From contig NZ_JALLPO010000010.1 in the NCBI RefSeq assembly GCF_023276435.1, positions 89,504 through 153,503 of the forward strand: a stretch of DNA of 64,000 nt, read 5' to 3'. Positions 17,980 through 28,280 of this stretch are shown here, piece by piece. Position 1 is the stretch's first letter, and the number at the start of each line of letters is the position of its first letter. Made by a program: the position numbers and the translations under genes. Below the pieces are notes generated by a model. The model was not told the origin of the DNA. It did not search any database and worked only from the letters and a program-made list of their open reading frames with translations. The stretch is from Sphaerisporangium perillae (GTDB lineage Bacteria; Actinomycetota; Actinomycetes; Streptosporangiales; Streptosporangiaceae).

Positions 17980-18528
17980 ATGGACGGGCCGGCGGAACTG
18001 CTCCGCGACTTCGTGAACACCTATGACGTCGAAGGAGACACCGACGAGCTGGCCTCCCCCGCCGAGCTGGCCGTCTGGCTGCGGGAACGCCGGCTGATCT
18101 CCGACACCGACCGCGCCGTGGACGACGACTGGGCCCTCGCGGTGAACCTTCGGGAAGGGCTGCGCTCGGTGCTGCGGCACGGCCGCTCGCGGAGCTCCCT
18201 GCCGGCGGCCGTGCCCGCCGAGCTGGACGCGGCGCTCGCCGCGCTGCCGATGCGGGTCACGCTGGTGGACGGGACCCCCGCGTCCGAACCGCTCGGCAAA
18301 GGGGCGACGAGGGGCATCGGGCTGCTCGCGGCGGCCATCCTCCAGGCGCACGCCGACGGCGGGTGGCCGCGCCTCAAGGTCTGTGCCGAGGACACCTGCC
18401 AGTGGGCGTTCATCGACTCCTCCAAGAACCGCTCGCGGTCGTGGTGCTCGATGCGGGTCTGCGGCAACCGCACCAAGACCCGCGCCTACCGCGCGAGGCG
18501 CCAGCAGCACTCCCCCGCCCCGTCCTGA
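17980..18528 (+). CDS. CGNR zinc-finger protein (ABATE domain)
   Basis: A 182-residue protein. The N-terminal ABATE-type domain (LLRDFVNTYDVEGDTDELASP, AELAVWLRERRLI) is followed by a C-terminal zinc finger with CAEDTCQWAFID, then WCSMRVCGNRTKTRAYRAR, containing the CGNR signature. The family is thought to comprise stress-induced transcriptional regulators; targets are unknown. It is 170 bp after the MocR gene on the same strand. The stop codon lies inside the first unit of a 25-bp tandem repeat, which is unusual. Confidence 0.87.
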   Translation: MDGPAELLRDFVNTYDVEGDTDELASPAELAVWLRERRLISDTDRAVDDDWALAVNLREGLRSVLRHGRSRSSLPAAVPAELDAALAALPMRVTLVDGTPASEPLGKGATRGIGLLAAAILQAHADGGWPRLKVCAEDTCQWAFIDSSKNRSRSWCSMRVCGNRTKTRAYRARRQQHSPAPS

Positions 18529-18633
18529 CGGGAGGAGGCACAGCCCGTCCTGACGGGAGGGACCAAAGCCCTTCCTGACCGGAGGAGGCCACGACCCGGC
18601 CTGACAGGAGGGACCCCAGGCGGTCCTGACGGG
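18519..18633. repeat. Five imperfect copies of a 25-bp tandem repeat
   Basis: The core CCCGTCCTGACGGG, or a close variant, recurs at 18519, 18544, 18569, 18595 and 18620 (period 25, once 26), joined by AGGAGG(CAC)A- or AGGGACC-type linkers. Each core is a small interrupted palindrome (CCCGTC/GACGGG). The first copy includes the stop codon of the CGNR gene; the array lies in the 218 bp before the next gene. It could act in transcription termination or be a recently expanded simple repeat. Confidence 0.75.
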
Positions 18634-18746
18634 AAGGGCGGCCCGGTGAAGGCGGCAAGGGCCTGCAGGCTGGGACGAGCCGTCGTGTGACCGTGGGCGG
18701 CGAACCCCGATACGGTGTGAGGACAAGACGAGAAGGGGGCGGCCAG

Positions 18747-19331
18747 ATGTCGGACGTTGGGGTGCGCGCGGCGAGGCGCGAGGACGTCCCGGCGGTGACG
18801 GCCACCCAGATCCGGGCGTGGAAGACCGCGTACCGCGATGTCCTCCCCGAAGGCCCGCTGGAGCAGATGACGAGCCCCTCGGCACAGGAGATGTGGAGCC
18901 GTCAGTGGGATGAGGCCATCGTGGCGCCCCCCACGCGCCATCACCGCCTCCTGCTGGCCGTCGAGACCGACGACCCGCTGACCTCCCTGGCCGCCGGCCA
19001 TGGCGAGCCGGGCGGCGAGCGCGTGGTCGGGCTGGCCTCGCACGCGCCCGCCGAGGATCCCGACCTCGAGCCCGAGACCACCGCCGAGCTGCTCACCCTG
19101 CTGGTCGATCCCGACCACACCCGCCGCGGCCACGGCAGCCGGCTGCTCAACGCCACCGTCGACCATCTCCGCGAGGACGGCTTCGCCACCGTCGTCACCT
19201 GGGTCTTCGCCGACGACAAGGCGCTGCTCGGCTTCCTCACCTCGGCCGGCTGGGGCCCCGACGAGGCCGAGCGCATCCTCGACATGGGCCGCACCGTGCG
19301 CATGATCCGCCTCACCACCGACATCAGCTGA
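18747..19331 (+). CDS. GNAT-family N-acetyltransferase
   Basis: A 194-residue GNAT protein. VRAARREDVPAVTATQIRAW opens the fold, LTLLVDPDHTRRGHGSRLLN (about 126-145) is the acetyl-CoA-binding motif A (R-R-G-H-G), and LLGFLTSAGW is the late motif B. It transfers an acetyl group to an unknown acceptor. The start follows GAAGGGGGC. No neighbouring gene suggests a substrate; it lies between the tandem-repeat array and menA. Confidence 0.85.
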   Translation: MSDVGVRAARREDVPAVTATQIRAWKTAYRDVLPEGPLEQMTSPSAQEMWSRQWDEAIVAPPTRHHRLLLAVETDDPLTSLAAGHGEPGGERVVGLASHAPAEDPDLEPETTAELLTLLVDPDHTRRGHGSRLLNATVDHLREDGFATVVTWVFADDKALLGFLTSAGWGPDEAERILDMGRTVRMIRLTTDIS

Positions 19332-19380
19332 ACCGAACAATCCACACGCCCAGGCAGAGAGCCCCGGGCGGAGGCGGAGG

Positions 19381-19446
19381 TTCGGCTCGGCCGAAGGCGG
19401 GGCCGGGTTCGGCTCGGACGGATGCGGAACCAGGCGTTCGGCTCGG
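19381..19446. repeat. Three copies of TTCGGCTCGG
   Basis: TTCGGCTCGG occurs at 19381, 19408 and 19437 in the gap between the GNAT gene and menA, with irregular 27- and 29-bp spacing. A 6-bp inverted repeat, GGCTAT-GAA-ATAGCC, follows at 19489-19503. Meaning unknown; possibly a decayed tandem repeat. Confidence 0.5.
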
Positions 19447-19568
19447 GCTGAGGGGCTGGGGTGGCGGGGGCGCGGGTGGTCATGGGAGGGCTATGAAATA
19501 GCCTTCTTAGGCAAATTCCTGGCTGGTCTGCGGGCGGCGTACCGCAGGGGCGGGTCAGGGCCGGACTT

Positions 19569-20453
19569 GTGGAAGAGGCGACGTTGGCGACACCCGCTCA
19601 GTGGCTCGCTGGGGCACGGCCCCGCACCCTCCCCGCGGCGGTGGTTCCCGTCGCCGTCGGTACGGGTGTGGCGATCTCGTACGGCGGAGCGGTCTGGTGG
19701 CGGGCTCTGCTGGCCCTGTTCGTATCGCTGGTGCTTCAGGTGGGCGTCAACTACGCCAACGACTACAGCGACGGCGTGCGCGGCACCGACGAGGAGCGGG
19801 TCGGCCCGCTGCGGCTCGTCGGCTCGCGCGTCGCGGCCCCGCGGTCGGTACTGCTCGCCGCGCTCGGGTGCTTCCTGGCGGCGGCGGTCGCAGGCCTCGC
19901 GCTGGTCGTGGTGACCGGCGCCTGGTGGCTGCTGGCCGTGGGCGCGCTGGCGATCGCCGCCGCGTGGTTCTACACCGGGGGGTCCCGCCCGTACGGCTAC
20001 CGCGCTCTCGGGGAGATCTCCGTCTTCGTCTTCTTCGGCCTCGTCGCGGTCGCCGGCACGACGTATGTGCAGCTGGAACGCCTGCCGTGGCCCGCGGTCG
20101 CGGCGGCCGTGCCGGTGGGGCTGCTGGCGTGCGCGCTGCTCGTGGTGAACAACCTGCGGGACATCGCCACCGACTGCCCGGCGGGCAAGCGCACGCTGGC
20201 CGTCGTGCTCGGCGACGCGCGCACCCGTCTCCTCTACGTCGGCTGCCTGCTGGTGCCCTTCGCCATCGCGCTCGCTCTCGCCTTCGTGCGCCCGTTCGCG
20301 GCGCTCACCGTGCTGGCGCTGCCGCTCGCGCTCGGCCCGGCCCGGGCGGTGCGCGGCGGCGCGGACGGGCGCGCGCTGATCGCCACGTTGCAGCAGACCG
20401 GGCGCCTCCAGCTTGCCTTCGGCCTGCTCTTCACGATCGGTCTCGCCCTCTGA
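19569..20453 (+). CDS. menA: 1,4-dihydroxy-2-naphthoate polyprenyltransferase
   Basis: A 294-residue UbiA-superfamily membrane prenyltransferase with about eight or nine spans. The first Asp-rich motif is NYANDYSDGVRGTD (Asp65, Asp68) and the second is NNLRDIATD (about 187-195); both bind prenyl diphosphate through magnesium. MenA joins the polyprenyl chain to 1,4-dihydroxy-2-naphthoate to make demethylmenaquinone. The start is GTG; a TTG five codons later is an alternative. No other menaquinone gene is adjacent in this window. Confidence 0.92.
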   Translation: MEEATLATPAQWLAGARPRTLPAAVVPVAVGTGVAISYGGAVWWRALLALFVSLVLQVGVNYANDYSDGVRGTDEERVGPLRLVGSRVAAPRSVLLAALGCFLAAAVAGLALVVVTGAWWLLAVGALAIAAAWFYTGGSRPYGYRALGEISVFVFFGLVAVAGTTYVQLERLPWPAVAAAVPVGLLACALLVVNNLRDIATDCPAGKRTLAVVLGDARTRLLYVGCLLVPFAIALALAFVRPFAALTVLALPLALGPARAVRGGADGRALIATLQQTGRLQLAFGLLFTIGLAL

Positions 20454-20639
20454 GCCCCATGGGGACTCCGGTCGCCGTCGACCGCGTGCTCTGACAGCCG
20501 ACCGGCTCCGGCATCGGACGCCCTACGGCCGCCAGGGTCCCTCCAGGGCCGGTCAAAGGTGTCAGCTCACCTCAGGGGCCGGTCGGCTCGCCTCGAGGGT
20601 GTACGGCCCGCTCAGGGGCGTCCGGCATCGTTGGCGCCG

Positions 20640-21464
<825 letters not shown>

Positions 21465-22775
21465 TCAGGCGATGAAGGAGGTGAAGTCCTTGTCGCCGTA
21501 GGGGCCGATGACCGCGAGGGTCATGGGCTGGGAGAGGATCTCCCTGGCCACCGTGTCGACCTCGCCGGGGGTGACGGCCTCGATGCGGGCCAGCACCTCG
21601 TCCACCGGCATCAGCGTGTCGTACACCAGCTCGCTCTTGCCGATGCGCGACATGCGCGAGCCGGTGTCCTCCAGGCCGAGGACGAGACCGCCGCGCATCT
21701 GGCCCTTGCCGCGCTCGATCTCCTCCCCGGTGATGCTGTCGGCGACGACCCGGGCGATCTCCTCGCGGCAGATCTTGAGCACGTCGTCGATCTTGGCGGG
21801 GAGGCAACCGACGTAGATGCCGAACTGGCCGGTGTCGGCGTACTGGGCCGTGTAGCTGTACGCAGAGTAGGCGAGGCCGCGCTTCTCCCGGATCTCCTGG
21901 AAGAGCCGGGACGACATGCCCCCGCCGAGGGCCGCGTTGAGCACGCCCAGGGCGAAGCGCCGGTCGTCGGTGCGCGAGTAGGCGGTGGTGCCGAGGACCA
22001 GGTTGGCCTGCTCGGTCGGCCGGTCGACCACGCGCACGCCCGAGCGCGGCTCGGCCCCCGGGCCGGACAGGCGCGGCGCGACCGGCGCCGCGGTGCCGCC
22101 CAGGGCGCCCGCCCGCTGGTAGGCGGCGGCCACCAGCTCCACCACCCGCTCGTGGGTGATGTTGCCGCACACCGAGACGACGGTGTGCGGCGGGAGGTAG
22201 TACTGCTGGTAGTACTCGGCGATGCGGTCACGCGACAGCTCGTTGATCGACTCAACCGAGCCGAGGATGGGCCGCCCGATGGGGGTGTCGCCGTACAGCT
22301 CCGCGGAGAACTGCTCGTGCACGACGTCCGAGGGGTCGTCGTCGTGCATGGCGATCTCCTCGAGGATCACCCCGCGCTCGGACTCGACGTCCTCGGCGGT
22401 GACCAGAGAGGAGGTGACGACGTCGGCCAGCACGTCGATGGCCAGCGGGAGATCCTCGTCGAGCACCCGCGCGTAGTAGCAGGTGTACTCCTTGGCGGTG
22501 AACGCGTTGATCTCCCCGCCGATGCCCTCGATCGCCGCCGAGATCTCCAGCGCGTCGCGGGTGGGGGTCCCCTTGAACAGCAGGTGCTCGAGGAAGTGGG
22601 TGGCCCCCGTGTGCTCGGGGGCCTCGTCACGCGACCCGATGCCGACCCACATGCCGACCGCGACGGAACGCACGGTCGGCATGGTCTCGGTCACCACCCG
22701 GAGCCCACCGGGAAGGACGGTGCGCTGCACCACCCCGGCACCGTCCCTGCCGGGGTGCAGAGTGGTGGTCGTCAC
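21465..22775 (-). CDS. M16-family zinc metallopeptidase
   Basis: A 436-residue pitrilysin-type protease. The inverted zinc motif HFLEH (His60, Glu63, His64) is intact, with the distal Glu in [14 protein letters not shown]. The inactive-half signature [20 protein letters not shown] lies near 300. This is the mitochondrial-processing-peptidase-like protein conserved downstream of pnp in actinobacteria and Gram-positives; its in vivo substrate is unclear. The ATG overlaps the pnp stop (ATGA), so synthesis is probably coupled to PNPase. Confidence 0.92.
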   Translation of the reverse strand: MTTTTLHPGRDGAGVVQRTVLPGGLRVVTETMPTVRSVAVGMWVGIGSRDEAPEHTGATHFLEHLLFKGTPTRDALEISAAIEGIGGEINAFTAKEYTCYYARVLDEDLPLAIDVLADVVTSSLVTAEDVESERGVILEEIAMHDDDPSDVVHEQFSAELYGDTPIGRPILGSVESINELSRDRIAEYYQQYYLPPHTVVSVCGNITHERVVELVAAAYQRAGALGGTAAPVAPRLSGPGAEPRSGVRVVDRPTEQANLVLGTTAYSRTDDRRFALGVLNAALGGGMSSRLFQEIREKRGLAYSAYSYTAQYADTGQFGIYVGCLPAKIDDVLKICREEIARVVADSITGEEIERGKGQMRGGLVLGLEDTGSRMSRIGKSELVYDTLMPVDEVLARIEAVTPGEVDTVAREILSQPMTLAVIGPYGDKDFTSFIA

Positions 22776-25105
22776 GAGTTGCGGTCGTCCCGTCCGCCGC
22801 GGGTGCGGGAACGGCGCGGCCGGTCGCCGGAACGCTCGCCGCGGTCGCTCCGCTCGCCGCGCTCCTCGCGGGGCTCGGCGTCGGCGCCGGAGTCGTCCTC
22901 GTCGTCGGGGCCGCCCTCGGCCTTGGTCGTGGCCTCCTTCTCGATGACCTCGACCGGGACCAGGGACAGCTTGCCGCGCGAGTCGATCTCGGCGATCTCC
23001 ACCTGGATCTTGTCGCCGACGTTCATGACGTCCTCGACGTTCTCGATGCGCTTGCCGCCGTGCAGCTTGCGGATCTGGGAGACGTGCAGCAGGCCGTCCT
23101 TGCCGGGCAGCAGGCTGATGAACGCGCCGAACGCGGCGATCTTGACGACCGTGCCCAGGTAGCGCTCGCCGATCTCCGGCATGTGCGGGTTGGCGATCGA
23201 GTTGATCGTGGTCCGCGCGGCCTCGGCCGAAGGGCCGTCCGTCGCGCCGATGTAGATCGTGCCGTCGTCCTCGATCGTGATCTCGGCGCCGGTGTCGTCC
23301 TGGATCTGGTTGATCATCTTGCCCTTCGGGCCGATGACCTCGCCGATCTTGTCGACCGGGACCTTGATCGTGATGATGCGCGGCGCGGTCGGGTTCATCT
23401 CCGCCGGAGAGTCGATCGCCTCCTGCATCACGTCGAGGATCGCCAGGCGCGCCGCCTTGGCCTGCTTGAGCGCGCCGGCCAGGACCGTCGCGGGGATGCC
23501 GTCGAGCTTGGTGTCGAGCTGCAGGGCCGTGATGACGTCACGGGTGCCGGCGACCTTGAAGTCCATGTCGCCCATGGCGTCCTCGGCACCGAGGATGTCG
23601 GTCAGCGTGACGAACTGGCCGCCCTCGCCGATGAGGCCCATGGCGATGCCCGCGACCATCTCCTTGAGCGGGACACCCGCGTCCAGGAGCGCCATGGTCG
23701 AGGCGCAGACCGAGCCCATGCTCGTCGAGCCGTTGGAGCCGAGCGCCTCCGACACCTGACGGATGGCGTACGGGAACTCCTCGCGGCTCGGCAGCACCGG
23801 CACGAGCGCCCGCTCGGCGAGCGCGCCGTGGCCGATCTCGCGGCGCTTGGGCGAGCCCACGCGGCCGGTCTCACCGGTGGAGTAAGGCGGGAAGTTGTAG
23901 TTGTGCATGTAACGCTTGGTGCGCTCAGGGTTGAGCGTGTCGATCATCTGCTCCATGCGCAGCATGTTCAGCGTGGTGACGCCCAGGATCTGGGTCTCGC
24001 CGCGCTCGAACAGGGCCGAACCGTGCACCCGCGGGACCACCTGGACCTCGGCGCTGAGCTGCCGGATGTCCTTGGTGCCGCGGCCGTCGATGCGGACGCC
24101 CTCGCTGATCACGCGCTCGCGCATGAGCTTCTTGGTCAGCGAGCGGAACGCCGCGGAGATCTCCTTCTCACGGCCCTCGAAGTCGGGGCCGAGCTTCTCC
24201 AGGGCGAGCGCCTTGACCCGGTCGAGCTCGGTCTCGCGCTCCTTCTTGCCGGCGATCGTGAGCGCGGACGCGAGCTCGCTCTTCACGGCCCCGGCGACGG
24301 CCTCGTACACGTCGTCCTGGTAGTCCAGGAAGATCGGGTACTGGGCGGTCTCCTTGGCGGCGACCTGAGCGATCTTGTTCTGCGCCTCGCACAGCACCTT
24401 GATGAACGGCTTCGCGGCCTCAAGGCCCTCTGCCACGGTCTCCTCGGTCGGAGCGACCGCGCCATCGGCGACGAGCTTCAGGGTGTCGCGGGTCGACTCG
24501 GCCTCGACCATCATGATCGCGACGTCGCCGTCCTCGAGCACCCGGCCCGCGACGACCATGTCGAACGTCGCGCCCTCCAGCTCGGAGTGGGTCGGGAACG
24601 CGACCCACTGGCCGTTGATCAGCGCGACGCGCACGCCGCCGATCGGGCCGGAGAACGGCAGGCCCGCGATCTGCGTGGACAGGCTCGCCGCGTTGATCGC
24701 CACCACGTCGTACAGGTGGTCGGGGTTGAGCGCCATGATCGTCGCCACGACCTGCACCTCGTTGCGCAGGCCCTTGACGAAGGACGGGCGCAGCGGGCGG
24801 TCGATCAGGCGGCAGGTGAGGATGGCGTCCTCGGACGGCCGGCCCTCACGGCGGAAGAACGAGCCGGGGATCCGGCCCGCGGCGTACATCCGCTCCTCGA
24901 CATCGACGGTGAGCGGGAAGAAGTCCAAGCTCTCCTTGGGATGCTTGGACGCGGTGGTGGCGGACAGGACCATCGTGTCGTCGTCAAGGTAGACGACGGC
25001 GCTTCCTGCCGCCTGGCGCGCGAGCCTGCCGGTCTCGAACCGGATGGTACGCGTGCCGAACGAGCCGTTGTCGATCACGGCTTCCGTGCTGTGGACACCC
25101 TCCAC
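22772..25105 (-). CDS. pnp: Polyribonucleotide nucleotidyltransferase (PNPase)
   Basis: A 777-residue enzyme with two RNase PH domains joined by a helical linker, the second with the conserved [17 protein letters not shown] domain with [20 protein letters not shown] (around 590) and an S1 domain (around 655-725, [14 protein letters not shown]) follow. The C-terminal tail is acidic then Arg-rich, a typical actinobacterial extension. PNPase degrades and tails RNA with phosphate; the Streptomyces enzyme was also described as guanosine pentaphosphate synthetase I. It follows rpsO on the same strand, the near-universal order, with hairpins in the spacer. Confidence 0.96.
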   Translation of the reverse strand: MEGVHSTEAVIDNGSFGTRTIRFETGRLARQAAGSAVVYLDDDTMVLSATTASKHPKESLDFFPLTVDVEERMYAAGRIPGSFFRREGRPSEDAILTCRLIDRPLRPSFVKGLRNEVQVVATIMALNPDHLYDVVAINAASLSTQIAGLPFSGPIGGVRVALINGQWVAFPTHSELEGATFDMVVAGRVLEDGDVAIMMVEAESTRDTLKLVADGAVAPTEETVAEGLEAAKPFIKVLCEAQNKIAQVAAKETAQYPIFLDYQDDVYEAVAGAVKSELASALTIAGKKERETELDRVKALALEKLGPDFEGREKEISAAFRSLTKKLMRERVISEGVRIDGRGTKDIRQLSAEVQVVPRVHGSALFERGETQILGVTTLNMLRMEQMIDTLNPERTKRYMHNYNFPPYSTGETGRVGSPKRREIGHGALAERALVPVLPSREEFPYAIRQVSEALGSNGSTSMGSVCASTMALLDAGVPLKEMVAGIAMGLIGEGGQFVTLTDILGAEDAMGDMDFKVAGTRDVITALQLDTKLDGIPATVLAGALKQAKAARLAILDVMQEAIDSPAEMNPTAPRIITIKVPVDKIGEVIGPKGKMINQIQDDTGAEITIEDDGTIYIGATDGPSAEAARTTINSIANPHMPEIGERYLGTVVKIAAFGAFISLLPGKDGLLHVSQIRKLHGGKRIENVEDVMNVGDKIQVEIAEIDSRGKLSLVPVEVIEKEATTKAEGGPDDEDDSGADAEPREERGERSDRGERSGDRPRRSRTRGGRDDRNS

Positions 25106-25451
25106 GGGGGACCTCCTCTTCGGTCGCCCGCGTCCGTGCTGTCATCGCACTCGCTCAGGCACGTGCCGGCCGACCGGGTATCTCGTCGCGGTCGGCTCGC
25201 TCGTGCCTGGCTCCGTTATGCCGGCTCCCCGTCATGTGCAGCGCCGGTCTTCGATCGAAGCACCCGGGCTGTGCGGCGTACTCGCCGTCGACATCCGGAA
25301 GCCACTACCGAGGACCGGCCCGCAGGCGTCACGGGACGCGCGTTGCTGTGCTGTGCGGACGCGGGGCACTTTCTCGGCTGTTCAGTTGTCGTGCTCGAGG
25401 CCAGTTTGCTGAGAAGCGGGGCGCGTCGCGTTAGACGCGCCGACCGGCTTC
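25106..25451. other. pnp leader region without a gene
   Basis: Together with the adjacent hairpins this makes a 413-bp spacer between rpsO and pnp. No gene was recognised on either strand. It probably holds a pnp promoter and the long pnp leader; in Streptomyces and E. coli this spacer is where RNase III controls pnp expression. Confidence 0.5.
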
Positions 25452-25512
25452 CTCCATATCTGGGAGGCCTTTGCCCTGATATGGGAGAGGGAGCGGCGCG
25501 GAGCCACTCCCT
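25452..25512 (-). terminator. Two hairpins directly after rpsO
   Basis: Nearest the rpsO stop, AGGGAG-C-GG (25488-25496) pairs with CC-A-CTCCCT (25504-25512), 7 bp beyond the stop codon. Next, CCATATC (25454-25460) pairs with GATATGG (25478-25484). Such hairpins may act as attenuator or as RNase III processing sites of the rpsO-pnp transcript. Confidence 0.6.
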
Positions 25513-25518
25513 CCCAGA

Positions 25519-25788
25519 CTATCGGCGGAGACCGAGTCGCTCGATCAGGGTGCGATAGCGCGTGATGTCCTTGCTCATGAGGTACTTGAGCAGGCGGCGG
25601 CGACGGCCGACCAGCAGCAGCAGCCCTCGGCGGCTGTGGTGGTCGTGCTTGTGGGTCTTGAGGTGCTCGGTGAGCTCGGCGATGCGCTTGCTCAGCAGCG
25701 CGATCTGCACCTCGGGGGACCCGGTGTCACCGTCTCCGGTCCCGTACTCGTCGATGATCTGCTTCTTGGCGGCGGTGTCGAGCGACAC
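25519..25788 (-). CDS. rpsO: 30S ribosomal protein S15
   Basis: An 89-residue S15. [15 protein letters not shown] is followed by [20 protein letters not shown], the family signature [16 protein letters not shown], and [21 protein letters not shown]15 binds 16S rRNA early and nucleates the platform of the 30S subunit. The GTG was chosen because it follows AAGGAGAG at ideal spacing. A long hairpin begins 22 bp upstream of the start and may mediate autoregulation. Confidence 0.97.
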   Translation of the reverse strand: MSLDTAAKKQIIDEYGTGDGDTGSPEVQIALLSKRIAELTEHLKTHKHDHHSRRGLLLLVGRRRRLLKYLMSKDITRYRTLIERLGLRR

Positions 25789-25810
25789 GGCTCTCCTTTT
25801 GCTGTCTACG

Positions 25811-25851
25811 GGCACACACCAGATGTAGGCCTACGAGCGACCGTGTGTGCC
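25811..25851 (-). promoter_or_regulatory. Hairpin in the rpsO leader
   Basis: GGCACACAC (25811-25819) and GTGTGTGCC (25843-25851) are perfect complements. Between them lies the 10-bp palindrome GTAGGCCTAC (25825-25834). The element sits 23-63 nt upstream of the rpsO GTG, within the likely 5' leader. S15 represses its own synthesis through leader RNA structures in several phyla, so an S15-binding element is a reasonable guess; a protein-binding DNA site is the alternative. Confidence 0.5.
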
Positions 25852-25972
25852 TACAGTCGCCGTAACAGGTCGGCGGGCAGCGCGGAGCGCGCCGGTACCG
25901 AGCCGACACGTCAGGCTACCATCGCCGCGGCGGTGGCGGGCTCAATGCGCGAGCGGGCGCCGCTCGCGCCGC

Positions 25973-26923
25973 TCAGCCGCTCGTGAGGCGGCGGGCCTCG
26001 TCGACGTCGCGGCGCATCTGTTCGATCAGCGCCTCGATCGAGTCGAACTTCAGCGTGTCGCGGAGCCGCACCGCGAAGTCGACGACGACGTGGGCCCCGT
26101 AGAGGTCGAGGTCGTCCCGGTCGAGGGCGTAGGCCTCGACGGTGCGCTCCACCCCCTCGAACGTCGGGTTGGTGCCGATGGAGATCGCCGCCGGCCACCG
26201 GTCACCGTCGTACGGGGAAGGCGACTGGACGCACTCCAGCCAGCCCGCGTAGACGCCGTCGGCGGGGATGGCGGTGCCCGCGGGCGACTCGACGTTGGCC
26301 GTGGGGAAGCCCAGGAGGCTCCTGCCGCGCTGGTGGCCGCGCACGACCACGCCCTCGACGCGGTGCGGCCGGCCGAGCGCCACCGAGGCCGCCTCGACGT
26401 CACCCGCCGCGAGCTTCTCGCGTATCAGGCTGGAGGAGATCGTCTCGCCATCGCTCACCAGCGGGACCCCTTCGGCCACGAAGTCGTACTTCTCGCCGAG
26501 CTGGCGGAGCGTCTCGACGTCGCCCGCCGCCTTGTGGCCGAACCGGAAGTTCTCCCCCACCACGACTCCGGCGGCGTGCAGCCGGTCGACGAGCACCGCC
26601 TGGACGAACTCGTCGGGGGTCATGCGGGAGAACTCCAGCGTGAACGGCAGCACGCACACCGCGTCGACGCCCAGCGCGCCCAGCAGCTCGGTGCGGTGGT
26701 GCGCCGTGGTCAGCCGGGGAGGATGGCTGCCCGGCCGGACCACCTCGTCCGGGTGGGGGTCGAAAGTGATCACCACGGAGGAAAGGCCCAGGTCCGCCGC
26801 CATCGCGACGGCACGTTCGACCATGCGCTGATGACCTTGGTGCACACCGTCGAACACCCCGATCGTGATGACGGACCTGCCCCAGTCTCCGGGCACGTCG
26901 TCGAGTCCGTGCCAGCCCTGCAC
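25973..26923 (-). CDS. ribF: Bifunctional riboflavin kinase/FAD synthetase
   Basis: A 316-residue RibF. The N-terminal FMN adenylyltransferase domain has TIGVFDGVHQGHQ (about 20-32) and GENFRFGHKAAGD. The C-terminal riboflavin kinase domain has GRGHQRGRSLLGFPTAN-type motif residues (GFPTANV near 205-211) and the ISIGTNPTF strand. It makes FMN and then FAD. The GTG start was preferred because ACGAGG lies 5 bp upstream and the protein begins VQGWHGLDDVP like its relatives; an ATG 16 codons earlier lacks a ribosome site. A PLP enzyme gene separates it from truB, its usual neighbour. Confidence 0.93.
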   Translation of the reverse strand: MQGWHGLDDVPGDWGRSVITIGVFDGVHQGHQRMVERAVAMAADLGLSSVVITFDPHPDEVVRPGSHPPRLTTAHHRTELLGALGVDAVCVLPFTLEFSRMTPDEFVQAVLVDRLHAAGVVVGENFRFGHKAAGDVETLRQLGEKYDFVAEGVPLVSDGETISSSLIREKLAAGDVEAASVALGRPHRVEGVVVRGHQRGRSLLGFPTANVESPAGTAIPADGVYAGWLECVQSPSPYDGDRWPAAISIGTNPTFEGVERTVEAYALDRDDLDLYGAHVVVDFAVRLRDTLKFDSIEALIEQMRRDVDEARRLTSG

Positions 26924-27128
26924 CTCGACCTCGTTCCTGTGCTGATGGTCACGCTCACCCAAGCCTGCCATGCGGGACGGTTTTCCCCGCACGGGGATGA
27001 GGGTAGCCCAGCGGGAGCCGTGCCGGGCGACGCCCCCCGGCTCCCGGCGTTCCCGGTCCGGCGCCGGAACGCCTTCCCCGGCGGCTTTCCCGGCCTGGAC
27101 ACCACAGGCCGCGGGGCGCCGGCCGCGG

Positions 27129-28235
27129 TCACAGGGACGCTTTGAGCCCCGAACCGCAGAGGGGCGCCACGATCTCCCCCTCGGCGTACGGGGAGCCTTC
27201 GGAGCGCAGCCGGCGCACGGCGGCGTAGGCGACCGCGCCCGTCGGCTCCACCCACAGCCCTCGCGCGGCCAGGGAGGCGTGGGAGCGCGCCACCTCCTCC
27301 TCCGACACGGTGACGACGGTGCCGCCGGTCTCGCGGACGGCCCGCAGCATGTGGGCGCCCCGGGCGGGCGCGGCGATGGCGATGCCCTCGGCGACCGTCG
27401 GCTCCGGCGCCACCGGTGCCACCTCCTCACGGCCCGCCGCGAACGCCGCGGCGAGCGGGGCGCACCGCTCGGCCTGGACGGCCACGATGCGCGGGAGCCG
27501 GTCGACGAGCCCGGCCGCGCGCAGCCCGGCGAAGCCGAGATAGGCGCCGAGCACCAGCGTGCCGTTGCCCGCGGGCAGCACCAAGGTCGCGGGAGCGGTA
27601 CCACCGAGCTGCTCGAACACCTCGAGGGCGTAGGTCTTGGTGCCCTCGTAGAAGTAGGGGTTGTAGACGTGGCTGGCATAGAAGGCGCCGGTGGCCTCCA
27701 CCCGGCCGGCGGCGGCCGCGGCGGTGTCCTTCCGCGAGCCGTCGACCACGGTCACCTCGGCGCCGTGCCCCCTGATCTGGAGGAGCTTCTTCTCGCTCGT
27801 GCCGGCCGGCACGAAGATCTCGGCGGGCAGGCCCGCGCGGGCCGCGTACGCCGCGACGGCCGTCCCGGCGTTGCCGCTGCTGTCGGCCACCAGCCGCGAG
27901 GCTCCAAGCAGGCGGGCGAGGGCCACCAGCATGACCGCGCCCCGGTCCTTGAAGGAGCCCGTGGGCGAGGCGTACTCCAGCTTGAGACGCACGCCGGGCT
28001 CCCCGTCCAGGGACGCGTCGACCAGCGGCGTCATCCCCTCACCGAGGCTCAGCTCGCGGCCGGGCACGGCGATGGCGTCCCGGTAACGCCACAGCGAATG
28101 GTCCCCCGCCCGGGGATTCCACACCAGCGGGCCGGCCGGAAGGTCGAGCAGCCCTCCGCAGTCGCACCTCCATCGCTCCGCCGAGGGCGCGTAGGAGCGC
28201 CCGCAGGAGCACTGGTAGTTCGGCAGGCCGGACAT
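27129..28235 (-). CDS. Threonine synthase-like PLP-dependent enzyme
   Basis: A 368-residue fold-type II PLP enzyme. An N-terminal zinc-ribbon-like element (Cys9-x-Cys11 and Cys24-x-Cys26) precedes the catalytic domain with Lys96 in TGSFKDRGA, then ADSSGNAGTAVAAYAA and the phosphate loop PAGNGTLVLG. This resembles the ThrC subgroup that converts O-phosphohomoserine to threonine; other type II lyases, such as diaminopropionate or dehydratase-like enzymes, share the fold. No homoserine gene is adjacent. It lies between truB and ribF on the same strand, an unusual position. Confidence 0.8.
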   Translation of the reverse strand: MSGLPNYQCSCGRSYAPSAERWRCDCGGLLDLPAGPLVWNPRAGDHSLWRYRDAIAVPGRELSLGEGMTPLVDASLDGEPGVRLKLEYASPTGSFKDRGAVMLVALARLLGASRLVADSSGNAGTAVAAYAARAGLPAEIFVPAGTSEKKLLQIRGHGAEVTVVDGSRKDTAAAAAGRVEATGAFYASHVYNPYFYEGTKTYALEVFEQLGGTAPATLVLPAGNGTLVLGAYLGFAGLRAAGLVDRLPRIVAVQAERCAPLAAAFAAGREEVAPVAPEPTVAEGIAIAAPARGAHMLRAVRETGGTVVTVSEEEVARSHASLAARGLWVEPTGAVAYAAVRRLRSEGSPYAEGEIVAPLCGSGLKASL

Positions 28236-28263
28236 CGTGGATCCCTTCCAGACACCGAGACGC

Positions 28264-28280
28264 CGGGGCAGGGCGCCCCG
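28264..28280 (-). terminator. Short hairpin at the truB stop
   Basis: CGGGGC pairs with GCCCCG across a five-base loop, abutting the truB stop codon. The stem is short, so only partial termination is expected before the PLP-enzyme gene. Confidence 0.35.

Noticed and set aside
18519-18633. Possible CRISPR array
   Set aside because: The spacers are only about 11 bp and are similar to each other; there are no cas genes. It is a simple tandem repeat.
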